Assembly: GCA_902552475.1 (NCBI GenBank)
Contig: CACDJC010000007.1
Span: 1-51,094 of the forward strand
Length of the DNA: 51,094 bases
Origin: an uncultured Pelagibacteraceae bacterium
Lineage (GTDB): Bacteria > Pseudomonadota > Alphaproteobacteria > Pelagibacterales > Pelagibacteraceae
Direction: 5' to 3'
This document shows positions 28,195-39,699 of the stretch, piece after piece. The position numbers and the translations under genes were made by a program. Numbering within the stretch: the stretch's first letter is position 1; every line of letters starts with the position of its first letter. Under the pieces are notes generated by a model. It was not told the origin of the DNA. It was given only the letters and a program-made list of their open reading frames with translations, and did not search any database.

Positions 28195-29142
28195 ATGAGT
28201 CAAAATCCAACTAAACACACAAAAGTGTTAATAATTGGATCCGGACCAGCCGGATACACCGCGGCAGTCTATGCTGCAAGAGCTATGCTAAAACCTATTA
28301 TGGTTTCAGGCATGGTGCCGGGAGGACAATTAACAACTACTACTGATGTTGAAAATTATCCTGGATTTGCAGAAGTAATACAAGGACCCTGGTTAATGGA
28401 ACAAATGCGAGACCAAGCTAAAGCTGTGGGCACTGAAATGATTGAAGATCATATTTCTTCAGTAAATTTAAAATCTAAACCATTTGAAGCTATAGGTGAT
28501 GGTGGTGAAAAATATACAGCTGACTCAATAATAATTTCAACAGGAGCTCAAGCAAGATGGTTGAATATAGAGTCTGAACAAAAATTTAGAGGATTTGGTG
28601 TATCGGCGTGTGCAACATGTGATGGATTTTTCTTCAAAGAAAAAACTGTTGCAGTTGTTGGAGGAGGAAATGCAGCTGTGGAAGAGGCAATGTTTTTAAC
28701 GAAATTTGCTTCAAAAGTTCAGTTAATTCATAGAAGAGATGAGTTAAGAGCAGAAAAACTTCTACAAAAAAAATTAATGGAAAATAAAAAAATAGAAATT
28801 ATTTGGGATAGTGTTGTTGAAGAAGTAATTGGTGATGAAAACCCAAAAAATGTTAATGGATTAAAAATTAAAAATGTAAAAACCAATGATATTAAAGAAT
28901 TAAAAATTGACGGACTTTTCATTGCTATAGGTCATGATCCGGCCACTCAACTGTTTAAAGATCAATTAAATATGGATAAAGAAGGGTATTTAATTACTAA
29001 ACCAGATTCTACTGAGACAAATATTCCGGGTGTTTTTGCGGCTGGTGATGTTAAAGATAAAATCTTTAGACAGGCTGTAACTGCCGCAGGAATGGGCTGT
29101 ATGTCCGCTTTAGAAGCAGAAAAATATTTAGCCTCTAAGTAA
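28195..29142 (+). CDS. trxB: Thioredoxin reductase TrxB
   Basis: FAD/NADPH flavoprotein that keeps thioredoxin reduced in the cytoplasm. The 315-residue protein has the FAD-binding IIGSGPAGYTAAVYAARA motif, GGQLTTTTDVENYPGF, the redox-active CATC (Cys139/Cys142) in ACATCDGFFFKEK, the NADPH-binding VVGGGNAAVEEAMFL, and the C-terminal FAAGDVKDKIFRQAVTAAGMGCMSALEAE stretch (by key parts). All catalytic features are present. It leads a three-gene plus-strand unit with psiE (7-bp gap) and a cupredoxin gene (13-bp gap). Confidence 0.97.
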   Translation: MSQNPTKHTKVLIIGSGPAGYTAAVYAARAMLKPIMVSGMVPGGQLTTTTDVENYPGFAEVIQGPWLMEQMRDQAKAVGTEMIEDHISSVNLKSKPFEAIGDGGEKYTADSIIISTGAQARWLNIESEQKFRGFGVSACATCDGFFFKEKTVAVVGGGNAAVEEAMFLTKFASKVQLIHRRDELRAEKLLQKKLMENKKIEIIWDSVVEEVIGDENPKNVNGLKIKNVKTNDIKELKIDGLFIAIGHDPATQLFKDQLNMDKEGYLITKPDSTETNIPGVFAAGDVKDKIFRQAVTAAGMGCMSALEAEKYLASK

Positions 29143-29149
29143 GATTAAA

Positions 29150-29539
29150 ATGGAAAAAATAGTAAAACAAATTCAACTTTTAGCATTAATAATAATTTTA
29201 GTTTGTACTGTAATAGCTTTTGGTATTGAAATTATTCAAATGATTTCGGTTAAAAAAATATCTTTAGCTGATTTAATACTTCTTTTTCTTTATTTAGAAG
29301 TATTAGCAATGGTTAGGGTTTTTTGGGAAAGTCAATCTATTCAGATTACTTTGCCACTTTTTATTGCGATAACGGCACTTTCTAGATTTATAATTTTGCA
29401 AGGAAAAAACATTAACCCTGAAATTCTTCTTTATGAGGCAGGAGCTATAGTATTAATTGCCTTAGCCATACTTATCTTAAGATTTAGAAATTCTCCTTTA
29501 GTGGGCTTGGACAAAAAAAGAAAAAAAATTTCTAAATAA
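29150..29539 (+). CDS. PsiE-family (phosphate-starvation-inducible) membrane protein
   Basis: A 129-residue protein with four predicted membrane segments (about residues 8-30, 40-58, 66-84 and 92-110) and the PsiE family pattern: DLILLFLYLEVLAMVRVFWES, FIAITALSRFIILQGK and a C-terminal ALAILILRFR. PsiE was named for phosphate-starvation induction in E. coli; its molecular function is unknown. Placement between trxB and a copper protein hints at a link to redox or envelope stress, but that is inference only. Confidence 0.8.
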   Translation: MEKIVKQIQLLALIIILVCTVIAFGIEIIQMISVKKISLADLILLFLYLEVLAMVRVFWESQSIQITLPLFIAITALSRFIILQGKNINPEILLYEAGAIVLIALAILILRFRNSPLVGLDKKRKKISK

Positions 29540-29552
29540 TTAAATAATCTTC

Positions 29553-30050
29553 GTGAAAAAATTATTATTATTATTAATTTTAATTCCAAGTATTTCATTT
29601 GCTGCCTCAATGAAAATGATTGGCGAAAAAGGCAATCCAAACAAAGTTGATAAAGTTATAGAAATAAAAATGTATGATAATTATTTCGTACCTAGCGAAA
29701 TAAATATAAAAAAAAATCAAACTATTAAATTTATTGTGCACAATCACGGTGAATTTGTTCATGAATTTAATATTGCTACTAAAGAAATGCATTTAAAGCA
29801 TCAACCAGAAATGATGAAAATGGTAGAATATGAAATATTATTAGCGGATAAAATTGATAAAAAAAAAATGAAAGAGATATCAAAAAAAGACCATTCAATG
29901 AGTCATTCTCATGCTAATAGTGTTTTACTAGAACCAAACAAAAGTGGTGTAATTATTTGGAAGTTTAGTACAAATTCAAAACTTGAAGCAGCTTGTAATG
30001 TGCCTGGTCATTATGAGTCGGGAATGATTGCAAAAATTAAAAGCTTATAA
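29553..30050 (+). CDS. Periplasmic cupredoxin-like copper-binding protein
   Basis: A 165-residue protein with a GTG start, a signal peptide ending near residue 17 (SISFAA), and one cupredoxin fold. Type 1 copper ligands can be assigned: His70 (FVHEFNI), Cys148 (AACNVPGH), His153 and Met158 (GHYESGM). A Met/His-rich insert at about 79-120 (MHLKHQPEMMKM and DHSMSHSHA) is typical of the COG4454-type subfamily, in which it may bind extra copper. Likely roles are periplasmic copper handling or electron transfer. It ends 2 bp before the end of the convergent gene at 30053. Confidence 0.85.
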   Translation: MKKLLLLLILIPSISFAASMKMIGEKGNPNKVDKVIEIKMYDNYFVPSEINIKKNQTIKFIVHNHGEFVHEFNIATKEMHLKHQPEMMKMVEYEILLADKIDKKKMKEISKKDHSMSHSHANSVLLEPNKSGVIIWKFSTNSKLEAACNVPGHYESGMIAKIKSL

Positions 30051-30052
30051 CT

Positions 30053-30709
30053 TTAAGAATTATTTAATTCTACTATCTCATTGGACTCAAAAATAGTTTT
30101 TTGAAAATCATTTTTAGCTACTTTTATCATAGCCCTTGCAACAAATTCTGAATGTATAGGCTTCATTTTTTTTAATTTTCCTAAAAATAAAGGTGAAATA
30201 ATTTTAAAAAAAATAAGTCCTAACTTTTCTCCAATTCTTTTTTCTTTTCTATTACCCATTAAAAATGCTGGCCTCATTATTACAAGATTAGTAAAATTTA
30301 ACTTTTTAAGCTCTTCTTCAACCTCACCTTTATTTTTTAAATAATCACCAGAACTATTTGGATCTGCAAAACCGGAAGATACATAAATAAATGATTTAAC
30401 TGAATTTGATTTTGCAATTTTTGCTACATCAACAGGAATATTATATTCAATTCTTCTATATTCATTCTTATCAGGTGCATTTTTTTTTGTTGTTCCAATA
30501 CAAAAATAGCAATCGTCACCCTTAATATTATCTTTATAATTATCTAAATTTTTAAAATCTGTTAAAATCATTTCTACCTTAGGTATGTTTATTTCTTGAG
30601 CTGATCGTACAAAAATTTTGATTTTATTATAATTATCATCATTAATTAATAATTTAACTATTTGATTCCCAATTAAGCCTGATGAGCCAAATATTAATGC
30701 TGTCTTCAT
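30053..30709 (-). CDS. NAD(P)-binding Rossmann protein (atypical SDR, HTATIP2/YbjT-like)
   Basis: A 218-residue protein with an N-terminal dinucleotide-binding motif GSSGLIGNQIVKLL, then CYFCIGTTKKNA, an EYNIPVDVAKIAKSNSVKSFIYVSSGFA block and an RPAFLMGNRKEKRIGE stretch, the pattern of small NAD-dependent epimerase-like proteins related to eukaryotic HTATIP2/TIP30. A YxxxK motif appears as YLKNK after the Ser-Ser of the VSSG segment. Substrate and pathway are unknown. It is 18 bp downstream of the aspartate aminotransferase gene on the same strand and likely cotranscribed. Confidence 0.78.
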   Translation of the reverse strand: MKTALIFGSSGLIGNQIVKLLINDDNYNKIKIFVRSAQEINIPKVEMILTDFKNLDNYKDNIKGDDCYFCIGTTKKNAPDKNEYRRIEYNIPVDVAKIAKSNSVKSFIYVSSGFADPNSSGDYLKNKGEVEEELKKLNFTNLVIMRPAFLMGNRKEKRIGEKLGLIFFKIISPLFLGKLKKMKPIHSEFVARAMIKVAKNDFQKTIFESNEIVELNNS

Positions 30710-30727
30710 TTATAAGTTTTATTTAAT

Positions 30728-31927
<1,200 letters not shown>

Positions 31928-31950
31928 TTATTCTAATACTTTAATAATAT

Positions 31951-34122
31951 ATGGAAAATACATATCAAGATTTAATTACAGATATACAGGGTAAAAATCC
32001 AAAAATTGGTGGAAAACTTGAGGGTGGTAAAAAATTTAAAATTAAATCTGATTTTAGGCCCGCAGGAGATCAACCGGAGGCTATTAAAAAATTAGTTCAG
32101 GGTGCAAAAAAGAATGAATTTAATCAAGTTTTACTTGGAGTAACTGGCTCTGGAAAAACCTTTACAATGGCTAAGGTTATAGAAGAAACTAATAGGCCAG
32201 CTTTAATTCTAGCACCAAATAAAACTTTAGCAGCCCAACTATACGGTGAAATGAAAAGTTTCTTTCCAGACAATGCAGTAGAATATTTTGTATCTTATTA
32301 CGACTACTATACTCCAGAAGCGTATGTTCCAAGATCAGATACATATATTGAAAAAGAAGCTTCTATTAATGAGCAAATTGATAGAATGAGACACTCTGCA
32401 ACAAGATCTCTTCTTGAAAGAGATGATGTTCTGATTGTAGCAAGTGTATCTTGTATTTATGGACTTGGTTCAGTTGAAGCATATAGCAAAATGACTTTAA
32501 CCCTTGAGAAAAATAATGAATATAATAGAGAACATATAATAAAATCGTTAGTTGCTCTTCAATATAAAAGAAATGATCAAAATTTTTTTAGAGGTACGTT
32601 TAGAGCTAGAGGAGAATATTTAGAAATTTTTCCATCTCACTTGGAGGATAGAGCGTGGAGATTAAGTTTGTTTGGAGACAAACTTGAAAAAATTGAAGAG
32701 TTCGATCCATTAACAGGAGATCAAGTAAGAGAATTAAATATGATAAAGGTCTATGCAAATAGTCATTATATAACTCCAAAACCAACTATTGAACAAGCAA
32801 TTATAAAAATTAGAAAAGAATTAGAGATAACTCTAAAAAAACATAAGTCCGAAAATAAATTACTAGAAGCTCAAAGATTGGAAGAAAGAACTAAATTTGA
32901 TTTAGAAATGATAGAAGCGACTGGTTCTTGTGCTGGAATTGAAAATTACTCAAGATTTTTATCTGGAAGAAAACCTGGAGAACCTCCTCCCACTCTATTT
33001 GAATATTTTCCTGACAATACATTAATATTTGTTGACGAATGCCACGTTACAGTTCCACAACTAAATGGAATGTTTAAAGGTGATAGATCGAGAAAAAGTA
33101 CTTTAGCAGAATATGGGTTCAGGCTTCCATCTTGTATGGATAATAGGCCATTAAAGTTTGAAGAGTGGGATATGATGAGAACTCAAACTGTATTTGTTTC
33201 TGCTACTCCTGGTCCTTGGGAATTAGAACAAACAAAAGGTAAGTTTATAGATCAAGTAATTCGTCCAACTGGACTAATTGATCCACCAGTAGAAATTAGA
33301 CCAGCAAAAAATCAAGTTGATGATTTAATGCACGAATGTAAAAAAACAGTTGAAAAAAATTATAGAGTATTAGTTACAACTTTAACAAAAAAAATGGCTG
33401 AAGACTTAACAGAGTATCTTCATGAAAATGGTATTAAAGTCAGATATTTACATTCAGACATAGACACTCTTGAAAGAATAGAAATCATGAGAGACTTAAG
33501 GTTGGGAGTATTTGATGTTTTGGTAGGAATTAACTTATTAAGAGAAGGTCTTGATATTCCTGAATGTGCCTTAGTTGGAATATTAGACGCGGACAAGGAA
33601 GGTTTTTTAAGATCTGAAACCTCGCTTATTCAAACCATTGGGAGAGCTGCAAGAAATTTAGAAGGAAAAGTAATTTTATATGCTGATAAAGAAACCAAAA
33701 GTATAAAAAAAGCCATTAAAGAAACAGATAGAAGAAGAAATATTCAATTAGGATACAACAAAAAAAATAAAATTAGCGCCACAACTATTAAAAAAGAAAT
33801 AAGTGACATTCTAGAGAGTGTTTACGAAAAAGATTATGTACAAGTTGGTACTGGGGAAAATATTGGAGGAAATCTAAAAAAACACCTAAAAGTTTTAAAT
33901 AAACAAATGAAAGAAGCAGCCAGTAACTTAGAATTTGAAGAGGCTGCTAAAATTAGAGATGAAATTAGAAAACTTGAAAGTTCTGAACTAGAGATTACAT
34001 TAAATCCCAAGGTAAAAAAATATAGCAAAAATAACAAAATGTATCCAAAAGGAAGGTCTACAATGGGAATGCCAGGTACAAGGGCTCAAAAAGGTAAAAA
34101 AAAATGGAAGCAAATAAAATAA
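31951..34122 (+). CDS. uvrB: Excinuclease ABC subunit B UvrB
   Basis: Damage-verifying helicase of nucleotide excision repair, loading UvrC onto lesions. The 723-residue protein has Walker A GVTGSGKT (63-70), the DNA-inserting beta-hairpin [20 protein letters not shown], the DECH box ([10 protein letters not shown]), helicase motifs V/VI ([18 protein letters not shown]), and a C-terminal UVR domain ([28 protein letters not shown], by key parts) that contacts UvrC. A basic tail of about 50 residues follows. Its end overlaps the next gene by 19 bp, and uvrC is three genes downstream in the same operon. Confidence 0.97.
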   Translation: MENTYQDLITDIQGKNPKIGGKLEGGKKFKIKSDFRPAGDQPEAIKKLVQGAKKNEFNQVLLGVTGSGKTFTMAKVIEETNRPALILAPNKTLAAQLYGEMKSFFPDNAVEYFVSYYDYYTPEAYVPRSDTYIEKEASINEQIDRMRHSATRSLLERDDVLIVASVSCIYGLGSVEAYSKMTLTLEKNNEYNREHIIKSLVALQYKRNDQNFFRGTFRARGEYLEIFPSHLEDRAWRLSLFGDKLEKIEEFDPLTGDQVRELNMIKVYANSHYITPKPTIEQAIIKIRKELEITLKKHKSENKLLEAQRLEERTKFDLEMIEATGSCAGIENYSRFLSGRKPGEPPPTLFEYFPDNTLIFVDECHVTVPQLNGMFKGDRSRKSTLAEYGFRLPSCMDNRPLKFEEWDMMRTQTVFVSATPGPWELEQTKGKFIDQVIRPTGLIDPPVEIRPAKNQVDDLMHECKKTVEKNYRVLVTTLTKKMAEDLTEYLHENGIKVRYLHSDIDTLERIEIMRDLRLGVFDVLVGINLLREGLDIPECALVGILDADKEGFLRSETSLIQTIGRAARNLEGKVILYADKETKSIKKAIKETDRRRNIQLGYNKKNKISATTIKKEISDILESVYEKDYVQVGTGENIGGNLKKHLKVLNKQMKEAASNLEFEEAAKIRDEIRKLESSELEITLNPKVKKYSKNNKMYPKGRSTMGMPGTRAQKGKKKWKQIK

Positions 34123-34859
34123 TTATTACCGGTGGTGCTACAAGAATTGGTGCTGCAATTGCTGAAAAATTATCTGGACCAGGAAAAGAAATTATAATTC
34201 ATTTTAATAGATCTAAGTCTAAAGCTGAAAAATTAAAAAAAAAATTGTCAAAAAATAAAACAAAAATATATTTGATTAAAGGTGATTTAAGTAAAGAAAA
34301 AGATGTAAACAAAATAGTAAAATTTGCAAAATCTAAATTAAAATACTTTGACTGTCTAATTAATAACGCTTCACTATTTGAAAATGATAAATTAGAAAAT
34401 TTTACTACGGATAGTTGGGGAAGTCATTTAAGAACTAATTTAAGAACCCCTGCTCTCTTATCAAAAGCATTTGCAAAAAATATCAGAGGTAAAAATAACA
34501 ATATAATTAACATTATTGATCAAAGAGTTTTTAAACTAACTCCCTACTTCTTTTCATACACAATAAGCAAAACTGGACTTTATACTCTTACTAAAACAAG
34601 TGCTATGAGCCTTGCTCCAAATATAAGAGTAAATGGTATAGCTCCAGGACCTACTTTAAAAAATAAAAGACAATCTGAAAAACACTTTAAAAAGCAATAC
34701 ATGGCAACCCCTCTTAAAAGACAAGTAGACGTTGAACAAATCTGTAATGCCGTTGACTTTTTTATTAAAAATAGATCTATTACAGGACAAGTAATTTCAG
34801 TTGATAGTGGTCAAAGTTTAAACTGGCAAACACCCGATATAATGGGAAGTAAAGAATGA
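34104..34859 (+). CDS. Short-chain dehydrogenase, probably pteridine/dihydromonapterin reductase-like (FolM type)
   Basis: A 251-residue classical SDR with [15 protein letters not shown] (NADPH-binding TGxxxRIG variant typical of pteridine reductases), the HFNRS basic patch, LINNAS, the catalytic Tyr and Lys in SYTISKTG, and the post-catalytic NGIAPGPT. The TGxxxRIG motif with an Arg and the presence of folB one gene downstream suggest reduction of dihydropterin or dihydrofolate, as for FolM/PTR1. This is inference; general SDR activity is certain. It overlaps uvrB by 19 bp and the hydrolase gene by 4 bp (ATGA). Confidence 0.82.
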   Translation: MEANKIIITGGATRIGAAIAEKLSGPGKEIIIHFNRSKSKAEKLKKKLSKNKTKIYLIKGDLSKEKDVNKIVKFAKSKLKYFDCLINNASLFENDKLENFTTDSWGSHLRTNLRTPALLSKAFAKNIRGKNNNIINIIDQRVFKLTPYFFSYTISKTGLYTLTKTSAMSLAPNIRVNGIAPGPTLKNKRQSEKHFKKQYMATPLKRQVDVEQICNAVDFFIKNRSITGQVISVDSGQSLNWQTPDIMGSKE

Positions 34860-35974
34860 AAAAAATATTTTTATTAATTTTTTGTTTATTAATAATTCCA
34901 AAGTTTGCTTTTGCATACGATTGCAGTGCAGTTGGTGGTAAAAGAATAAATAGCAGTGGTTTTGTCTACTTTGATGGTCAAAAAGGAAAGTTTATTAAAG
35001 GTTTCGAAATTGAAGATCCTGCAAATAAAATAATTATGATTTTTAACTTTGGTGGATGGGGTAGTAAAAAAAAAGATAAAGGATTCTGTTTTCAAAAAGA
35101 AGAGGTAGAAGGTGTTTTAGGACAATTATCAGGAAGAAAAGTTAAAGGAAAAGAAATTGTTGTTTGGGCAAACCAAGAACTTTGGAAAGCTGGAAATACA
35201 TTGGGTATTACCAATAAGTGTGCAATGAAACATAAGTATAAAGGTAAAATGTTAGGCTATACTCCGCCATGGTATGAGTGCCTCTGGGGACCTCCAACTT
35301 ATTTAAAAAAAGTAAAAACCTCAAAAAAAGATATATTGCAAATACCACCTTATGTAAGTAATTTTGCCTACAAGAATAGGGCAGCTTTAAATACTGCCAT
35401 AGCAGATATTTTTGTTCAAAAGGGAACTCCGAGAAATCAACTTTTCATTTCAGGTCACTCATGTGGTGCAATGGGAAGTTTAAGAATGGAATCACTATAT
35501 CCTGATGTATTTAATTCAGCTATAGCTTTGATGCCAAACTGCTGGGACAAGTCAGAGCATTCTCAACTTAGAAAATGGGAATTAGATGAAATTAGAAGTG
35601 CAAAAAAAATTGATGCCTTAATTTTTCATTCCGAAACTGATGGAGAAGTAGATTATCAAAGTGACTCTGGATATTTAAAATGGATGGCAGATATTCCTGG
35701 AGTAAAATGGATTGAATTACCAAATCATAATAGTGAAGATGGTAAAGAAATAATTATTGACGGAAAACAATGCAAAATTAAGAAGAGAATGAGAGGTGGC
35801 TGGAAAATAAAACATAATCAAGATCTTGGGCATAAAAAGAAAGCCTGGACAATTGTTGATCCTAATGAAAAAAAGGAAATGATGAAAAAAGCTAGCGGAC
35901 ATTATATTCCCTATCGAAGTTGTTTTACCCCTTATCTTGATGATATAGAAAAATTTATTGAATCAAAAATTTAG
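34856..35974 (+). CDS. Secreted alpha/beta-hydrolase-like protein of unknown substrate
   Basis: A 372-residue protein with a signal peptide ending FAFA at residue 20 and a serine-hydrolase nucleophile elbow GHSCG (Ser202) in ISGHSCGAMGSLRMESLYP, followed by the expected helix. An Asp in HSETDGEVDYQ (262 or 266) and a C-terminal His (291 in PNHNSEDG or 349 in GHYIPYR) could finish the triad. About ten cysteines are spread through the chain (for example 23, 78, 122, 142, 203, 229, 306, 356), suggesting periplasmic disulfides. I cannot place it in a named family with certainty; carboxylesterase or depolymerase-like activity is plausible. It lies in a DNA-repair/folate operon with tight overlaps. 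Confidence 0.7.
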   Translation: MKKIFLLIFCLLIIPKFAFAYDCSAVGGKRINSSGFVYFDGQKGKFIKGFEIEDPANKIIMIFNFGGWGSKKKDKGFCFQKEEVEGVLGQLSGRKVKGKEIVVWANQELWKAGNTLGITNKCAMKHKYKGKMLGYTPPWYECLWGPPTYLKKVKTSKKDILQIPPYVSNFAYKNRAALNTAIADIFVQKGTPRNQLFISGHSCGAMGSLRMESLYPDVFNSAIALMPNCWDKSEHSQLRKWELDEIRSAKKIDALIFHSETDGEVDYQSDSGYLKWMADIPGVKWIELPNHNSEDGKEIIIDGKQCKIKKRMRGGWKIKHNQDLGHKKKAWTIVDPNEKKEMMKKASGHYIPYRSCFTPYLDDIEKFIESKI

Positions 35975-35975
35975 T

Positions 35976-36401
35976 ATGAAAAAAAATAACCTTAAAATAG
36001 TTAAAATAGATAAAAACAAAGGTTTATTTAACTACGAAAAAAAAATTCTTATAAAAGATCTAATACTAGATTTAAAACTTGGATATTACGATTTTGAAAA
36101 AGAAAAGCCTCAAAAAGTAAAATTTACTCTTGAAGTAAACTATGAGGATAAAAAGCCATCAAATGATAAAGATCTTAAATCAATAGTAAACTACGATAAA
36201 ATCGTAAAATTGATAAAAAAATTGGTTAAAAATAAGCATTATAATTTTCTAGAAACATTAGCAGAAGATGTTTTTGATGAGCTATTTAAAGACAAAAGAA
36301 TTGATAAAATATCTCTTCAAATTGAAAAATTAGAAATTATGAAAGATTGTTCATCTGTTGGTATCCAAATTTCTAAAAAAAGAAGTAATGCTAAGCTCTG
36401 A
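35976..36401 (+). CDS. folB: Dihydroneopterin aldolase FolB
   Basis: Cleaves 7,8-dihydroneopterin to 6-hydroxymethyl-dihydropterin and glycolaldehyde in folate synthesis. Start taken at the ATG at 35976, one base after the previous stop; a TTG 18 bp further upstream would lie within that gene. The 141-residue protein has the fold pattern [19 protein letters not shown], which carries the catalytic Glu, [13 protein letters not shown] (Tyr), [13 protein letters not shown] (substrate Glu) and [19 protein letters not shown] (Lys). The catalytic Glu, Tyr and Lys therefore all appear present. It overlaps the uvrC start by 14 bp. Confidence 0.88.
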   Translation: MKKNNLKIVKIDKNKGLFNYEKKILIKDLILDLKLGYYDFEKEKPQKVKFTLEVNYEDKKPSNDKDLKSIVNYDKIVKLIKKLVKNKHYNFLETLAEDVFDELFKDKRIDKISLQIEKLEIMKDCSSVGIQISKKRSNAKL

Positions 36402-38223
36402 AACTGGAAAAGACGTAATTAAAAAAGAACTACCCTTAATGCCAAAACTTCCTGGGGTATACAGGATGTTAAATTCCAAAAATGAAATTCTTTATGTTGG
36501 TAAGGCAAAAAATCTTACTAATAGATTAAAAAGCTATGTTTCGGAAAAAAATCACATTATAAGAACAGAAAGAATGTTATCTCAAACAAAAAAACTTGAG
36601 ATAACCACTACATCCAATGAAAGTGAAGCTTTATTATTGGAAGCAAACTTAATCAAAAAATATAAACCAAAATATAATATTCTTTTAAGAGACGATAAAT
36701 CATTCCCTTTTATCTTTATTGGCAACAAAGATAAGTGGCCTCAAATTAAAAGACACAGAGGAAAAAAAAGCAAAGAAGGTTTTTATTTTGGTCCTTTTGC
36801 TTCAGCTGGATCTGCAAACTGGACAATAAAAATGATACAAAAAATTTTTCATCTTAGAGTTTGCGATGATACTGTTTTTAAAAATCGAGAAAGACCATGC
36901 ATCTTGTATCAAATCAAAAGATGCTCTGGGCCATGCGTTGGTTACATTAAAAATGATGAATATAAACATACGGTAGAAGATGCAATTGAATTTGTTTCTG
37001 GTAAATCTAGAAAAATTCAAAAAAATCTTTCACAGCAAATGGAAAAAGCTAGTGAAGAATTAGATTTTGAAAGAGCTACAATTTTAAGAGATAGAATTAA
37101 ATCATTAAATATAATTCAATCTTCTCAAAGAATTAATGAAGCTAATTTAATTGAGGCAGATGTTATTGCTGGATATAAAGAGTCTGGAAAAACTTGTATT
37201 CAGGTTTTTTTCTACAGATCAAAACAAAATTGGGGTAATCAAGCTTTTTTTCCAAAACATGATCCTGATGAAAGTCTCAATGAAATTTTAAATTCATTTA
37301 TTTCTCAATTTTATGAAAATAAAAGTGTACCAAAAACAATAATTATAAACGAAGAAGTTAAAGAAAAAACTTTAATCGAAAAAACTCTTTCAAAAAAAGA
37401 AAGTAAAGAAATTAGTATCTCTGTAGCAAAAAAAGGATCTAAACTTAAAGTTATAAATCAAGCAATAAAGAATGCTAAAGATAGCTTAAACAGAAAACTT
37501 TATGAGAGCCAAAATAACAGGGACTTGTTTGATAAAGTTGCGAAAAAATTTGATTTGGAAACGAATGTAGGTCTTGTTGAAGTATATGATAACAGCCATA
37601 TTCAAGGAACTAATAGTGTTGGAGCATTAATTACTTTTGGCGAAGAGGGATTTATTAAAAAAAGATATAGAAAATTTAATATTAAAAATAAACAAAATGA
37701 GCAAGATGATTATGGAATGATGAAAGAAGTTCTGAGTAGAAGATTTAAAAAAGCTATTCAAGAAAAAGATAATTATTTGTCTTTTCCTGATCTTGTTTTA
37801 ATTGATGGTGGTAAGGGTCAATATTCCAGCGCAAGAGATGCCTTAAACGAACTTGGACTTCATGATATTCCGATAATAGCTATTGCCAAGGGAAAATTCA
37901 GAAATAGTGGTGATGAAACCTTTTTTCATAACGGTAAAAGCTTCAAATTTCTTAAAAATGACCCAACTCTATTTTTTCTACAACGAATAAGAGATGAAGC
38001 TCATAGATTTGCTGTTAGTGCACATAGAGCTAAAAGAAAGAAAGGCCTTAGCAGATCTCTACTAGATCAGATAGAAGGCATAGGTTCTATGAGAAAAAGA
38101 GCACTATTAAATCACTTTGGCTCTGCTAGAGCAGTAGAATCTGCTAGTTTAGACGAAATTAAAACGGTTGAAGGAGTTGAGGAAAAAGTTGCAAAAAAAA
38201 TATATAATTTTTTTCACGAATGA
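36388..38223 (+). CDS. uvrC: Excinuclease ABC subunit C UvrC
   Basis: Nuclease making both incisions in nucleotide excision repair. Start taken at ATG 36388 (MLSSETGKD) rather than a TTG at 36358 deeper in folB, giving 611 residues. The N-terminal GIY-YIG nuclease domain ([29 protein letters not shown], by key parts) makes the 3' cut. Next come a cysteine cluster ([15 protein letters not shown]), a UVR domain ([21 protein letters not shown]), the RNase H-like domain with [16 protein letters not shown] and [11 protein letters not shown] for the 5' cut, and C-terminal helix-hairpin-helix motifs ([22 protein letters not shown]). It overlaps pgsA by 4 bp. Confidence 0.96.
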   Translation: MLSSETGKDVIKKELPLMPKLPGVYRMLNSKNEILYVGKAKNLTNRLKSYVSEKNHIIRTERMLSQTKKLEITTTSNESEALLLEANLIKKYKPKYNILLRDDKSFPFIFIGNKDKWPQIKRHRGKKSKEGFYFGPFASAGSANWTIKMIQKIFHLRVCDDTVFKNRERPCILYQIKRCSGPCVGYIKNDEYKHTVEDAIEFVSGKSRKIQKNLSQQMEKASEELDFERATILRDRIKSLNIIQSSQRINEANLIEADVIAGYKESGKTCIQVFFYRSKQNWGNQAFFPKHDPDESLNEILNSFISQFYENKSVPKTIIINEEVKEKTLIEKTLSKKESKEISISVAKKGSKLKVINQAIKNAKDSLNRKLYESQNNRDLFDKVAKKFDLETNVGLVEVYDNSHIQGTNSVGALITFGEEGFIKKRYRKFNIKNKQNEQDDYGMMKEVLSRRFKKAIQEKDNYLSFPDLVLIDGGKGQYSSARDALNELGLHDIPIIAIAKGKFRNSGDETFFHNGKSFKFLKNDPTLFFLQRIRDEAHRFAVSAHRAKRKKGLSRSLLDQIEGIGSMRKRALLNHFGSARAVESASLDEIKTVEGVEEKVAKKIYNFFHE

Positions 38224-38804
38224 AATTTAAATTTCCAAATTATCTAACAATAGGAAGAATCATAATTGTTCCTGTATTTGTTTTTGCTTTTTATCTTCCT
38301 GGATTTTATGGAGATGTTATTCCTTTTGCATTATTTGTAATTGCATCCTTTACAGATTTTTTAGATGGATTATTAGCAAGAATGTATAAAGAAGAATCTA
38401 AACTAGGAGAATTACTAGATCCTATTGCTGACAAAATAATTGTTGCTACAGCTTTAATTCTTTTAGTAATGGATGGAACTATCAAAAATTATGAAGTGAT
38501 TGCTGCAATAATTATTTTAACTAGAGAAATATTAGTCTCAGGATTAAGAGAATTCTTAGCTGGAGGAAAGATTAAACTTCCCGTATCTAATTTAGCAAAA
38601 GCCAAAACATTTTTGCAAATGTTTGCAATTTCTGCGTTATTAACTGGAGAAACAGGAAATAAAATAATTAATTTTCAAGATTATAATGCTCAAACAATAG
38701 GAATGATTTTACTTTGGTTGTCGGCTTTTTTAACACTGTTCACTGGTTATGAATATCTAAGAAAAGGTATAGATCACGCAATTTCTGAAGACAATAAAGA
38801 TTAG
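38220..38804 (+). CDS. pgsA: CDP-diacylglycerol--glycerol-3-phosphate 3-phosphatidyltransferase PgsA
   Basis: Inner-membrane enzyme of phosphatidylglycerol synthesis. The 194-residue polytopic protein carries the CDP-alcohol phosphatidyltransferase signature D46...D49-G50...A53-R54...G63...D67...D71 in [15 protein letters not shown] and [13 protein letters not shown], with all acidic metal ligands present. Four to six membrane segments fit the family. It ends the uvrB-uvrC operon; coupling of uvrC and pgsA is also known from E. coli and many other bacteria. Its 3' end overlaps ilvE (convergent) by 4 bp. Confidence 0.95.
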   Translation: MKFKFPNYLTIGRIIIVPVFVFAFYLPGFYGDVIPFALFVIASFTDFLDGLLARMYKEESKLGELLDPIADKIIVATALILLVMDGTIKNYEVIAAIIILTREILVSGLREFLAGGKIKLPVSNLAKAKTFLQMFAISALLTGETGNKIINFQDYNAQTIGMILLWLSAFLTLFTGYEYLRKGIDHAISEDNKD

Positions 38805-39682
38805 GCTGCCTTTTTTTTCCTCACTAATTTTCCATAACTTGCGGATAAATCTAAAATACGATCACATACTTTATATTTATTTTCTGCAATTTGAGAAACA
38901 GGAGTTATCTCTGCAGCTGTTCCAGTTAAAAAACATCCAACGAAATTTGACAATTCTTCTGGTTTAATTTTTCTTTCATGAACAACTATATTTTTAGATT
39001 TTGCAATTTCAATTACAGTTTGTCTAGTGATACCATTTAAAAATGAGTCTGGAATTGGTGTATGCAAATCTCCTTTTTCGTCTTTAAAAAAAACGTTTGC
39101 ACTTGTGGACTCTGCAACATTCCCCTCATGATCTAACATAAGTGACTCGCTATATCCTTGTCTTTCAGCCTCATGTTTTGACAAGGTGCAAATCATATAC
39201 AATCCTGCGGCTTTACTGTCCCAAGGTATTGTATTTGGTGCTGGTCTTCTCCAATTTGAAATATTTAATTTAATACCTTCAGTTTTTAATTTAGGATCAA
39301 AATAATCTCCCCATTCCCAGGTTGCAATTGCTACATTAATTTTTGTTTTTTGTGCAGAAACACCCATCATTTCACTCCCACGCCAAGCAAAAGGTCTTAC
39401 GTATCCATTTTGAACACCTTGAATTGAAATAATTTTTTTACAAGCTGCATTTATTTCTTCTTTAGTATATGGAATTTTGATATCCATTCTATTTGCTGAA
39501 TGAAAAAGTCTATCAGTATGTTCCTCAAGTTTAAAAATTGCTCCTTCATAAACTCTCTCACCTTCAAATACCAAGCTTGCGTAATGAAGACCGTGACTTA
39601 TTACATGTAACTTAGCATCTTGCCAATCAACAAGTTCATTGTTGTACCAAATTTTTCCTTCTCTTTTATCGTAGGGTATCAT
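38801..39682 (-). CDS. ilvE: Branched-chain-amino-acid aminotransferase IlvE
   Basis: Class IV PLP aminotransferase for the last step of Leu, Ile and Val synthesis. The 293-residue protein has ISHGLHYASLVFEGERVYEG, VRPFAWRGSEMMGVSA, the Schiff-base Lys157 in WDSKAAGLY, LDHEGNVAESTSANVFF and LNGITRQTVIEIA, with FLTGTAAEITPVSQI near the C-terminus; this is the IlvE rather than the D-amino-acid transaminase pattern. It is transcribed from a promoter in the 60-bp divergent region shared with the MarR gene. Confidence 0.94.
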   Translation of the reverse strand: MIPYDKREGKIWYNNELVDWQDAKLHVISHGLHYASLVFEGERVYEGAIFKLEEHTDRLFHSANRMDIKIPYTKEEINAACKKIISIQGVQNGYVRPFAWRGSEMMGVSAQKTKINVAIATWEWGDYFDPKLKTEGIKLNISNWRRPAPNTIPWDSKAAGLYMICTLSKHEAERQGYSESLMLDHEGNVAESTSANVFFKDEKGDLHTPIPDSFLNGITRQTVIEIAKSKNIVVHERKIKPEELSNFVGCFLTGTAAEITPVSQIAENKYKVCDRILDLSASYGKLVRKKKAA

Positions 39683-39699
39683 TAGATTTTTTTTTTAAA

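Noticed and set aside
36358-36387. uvrC start at TTG 36358
   Set aside because: The ATG at 36388 gives a normal N-terminus and a shorter overlap with folB.
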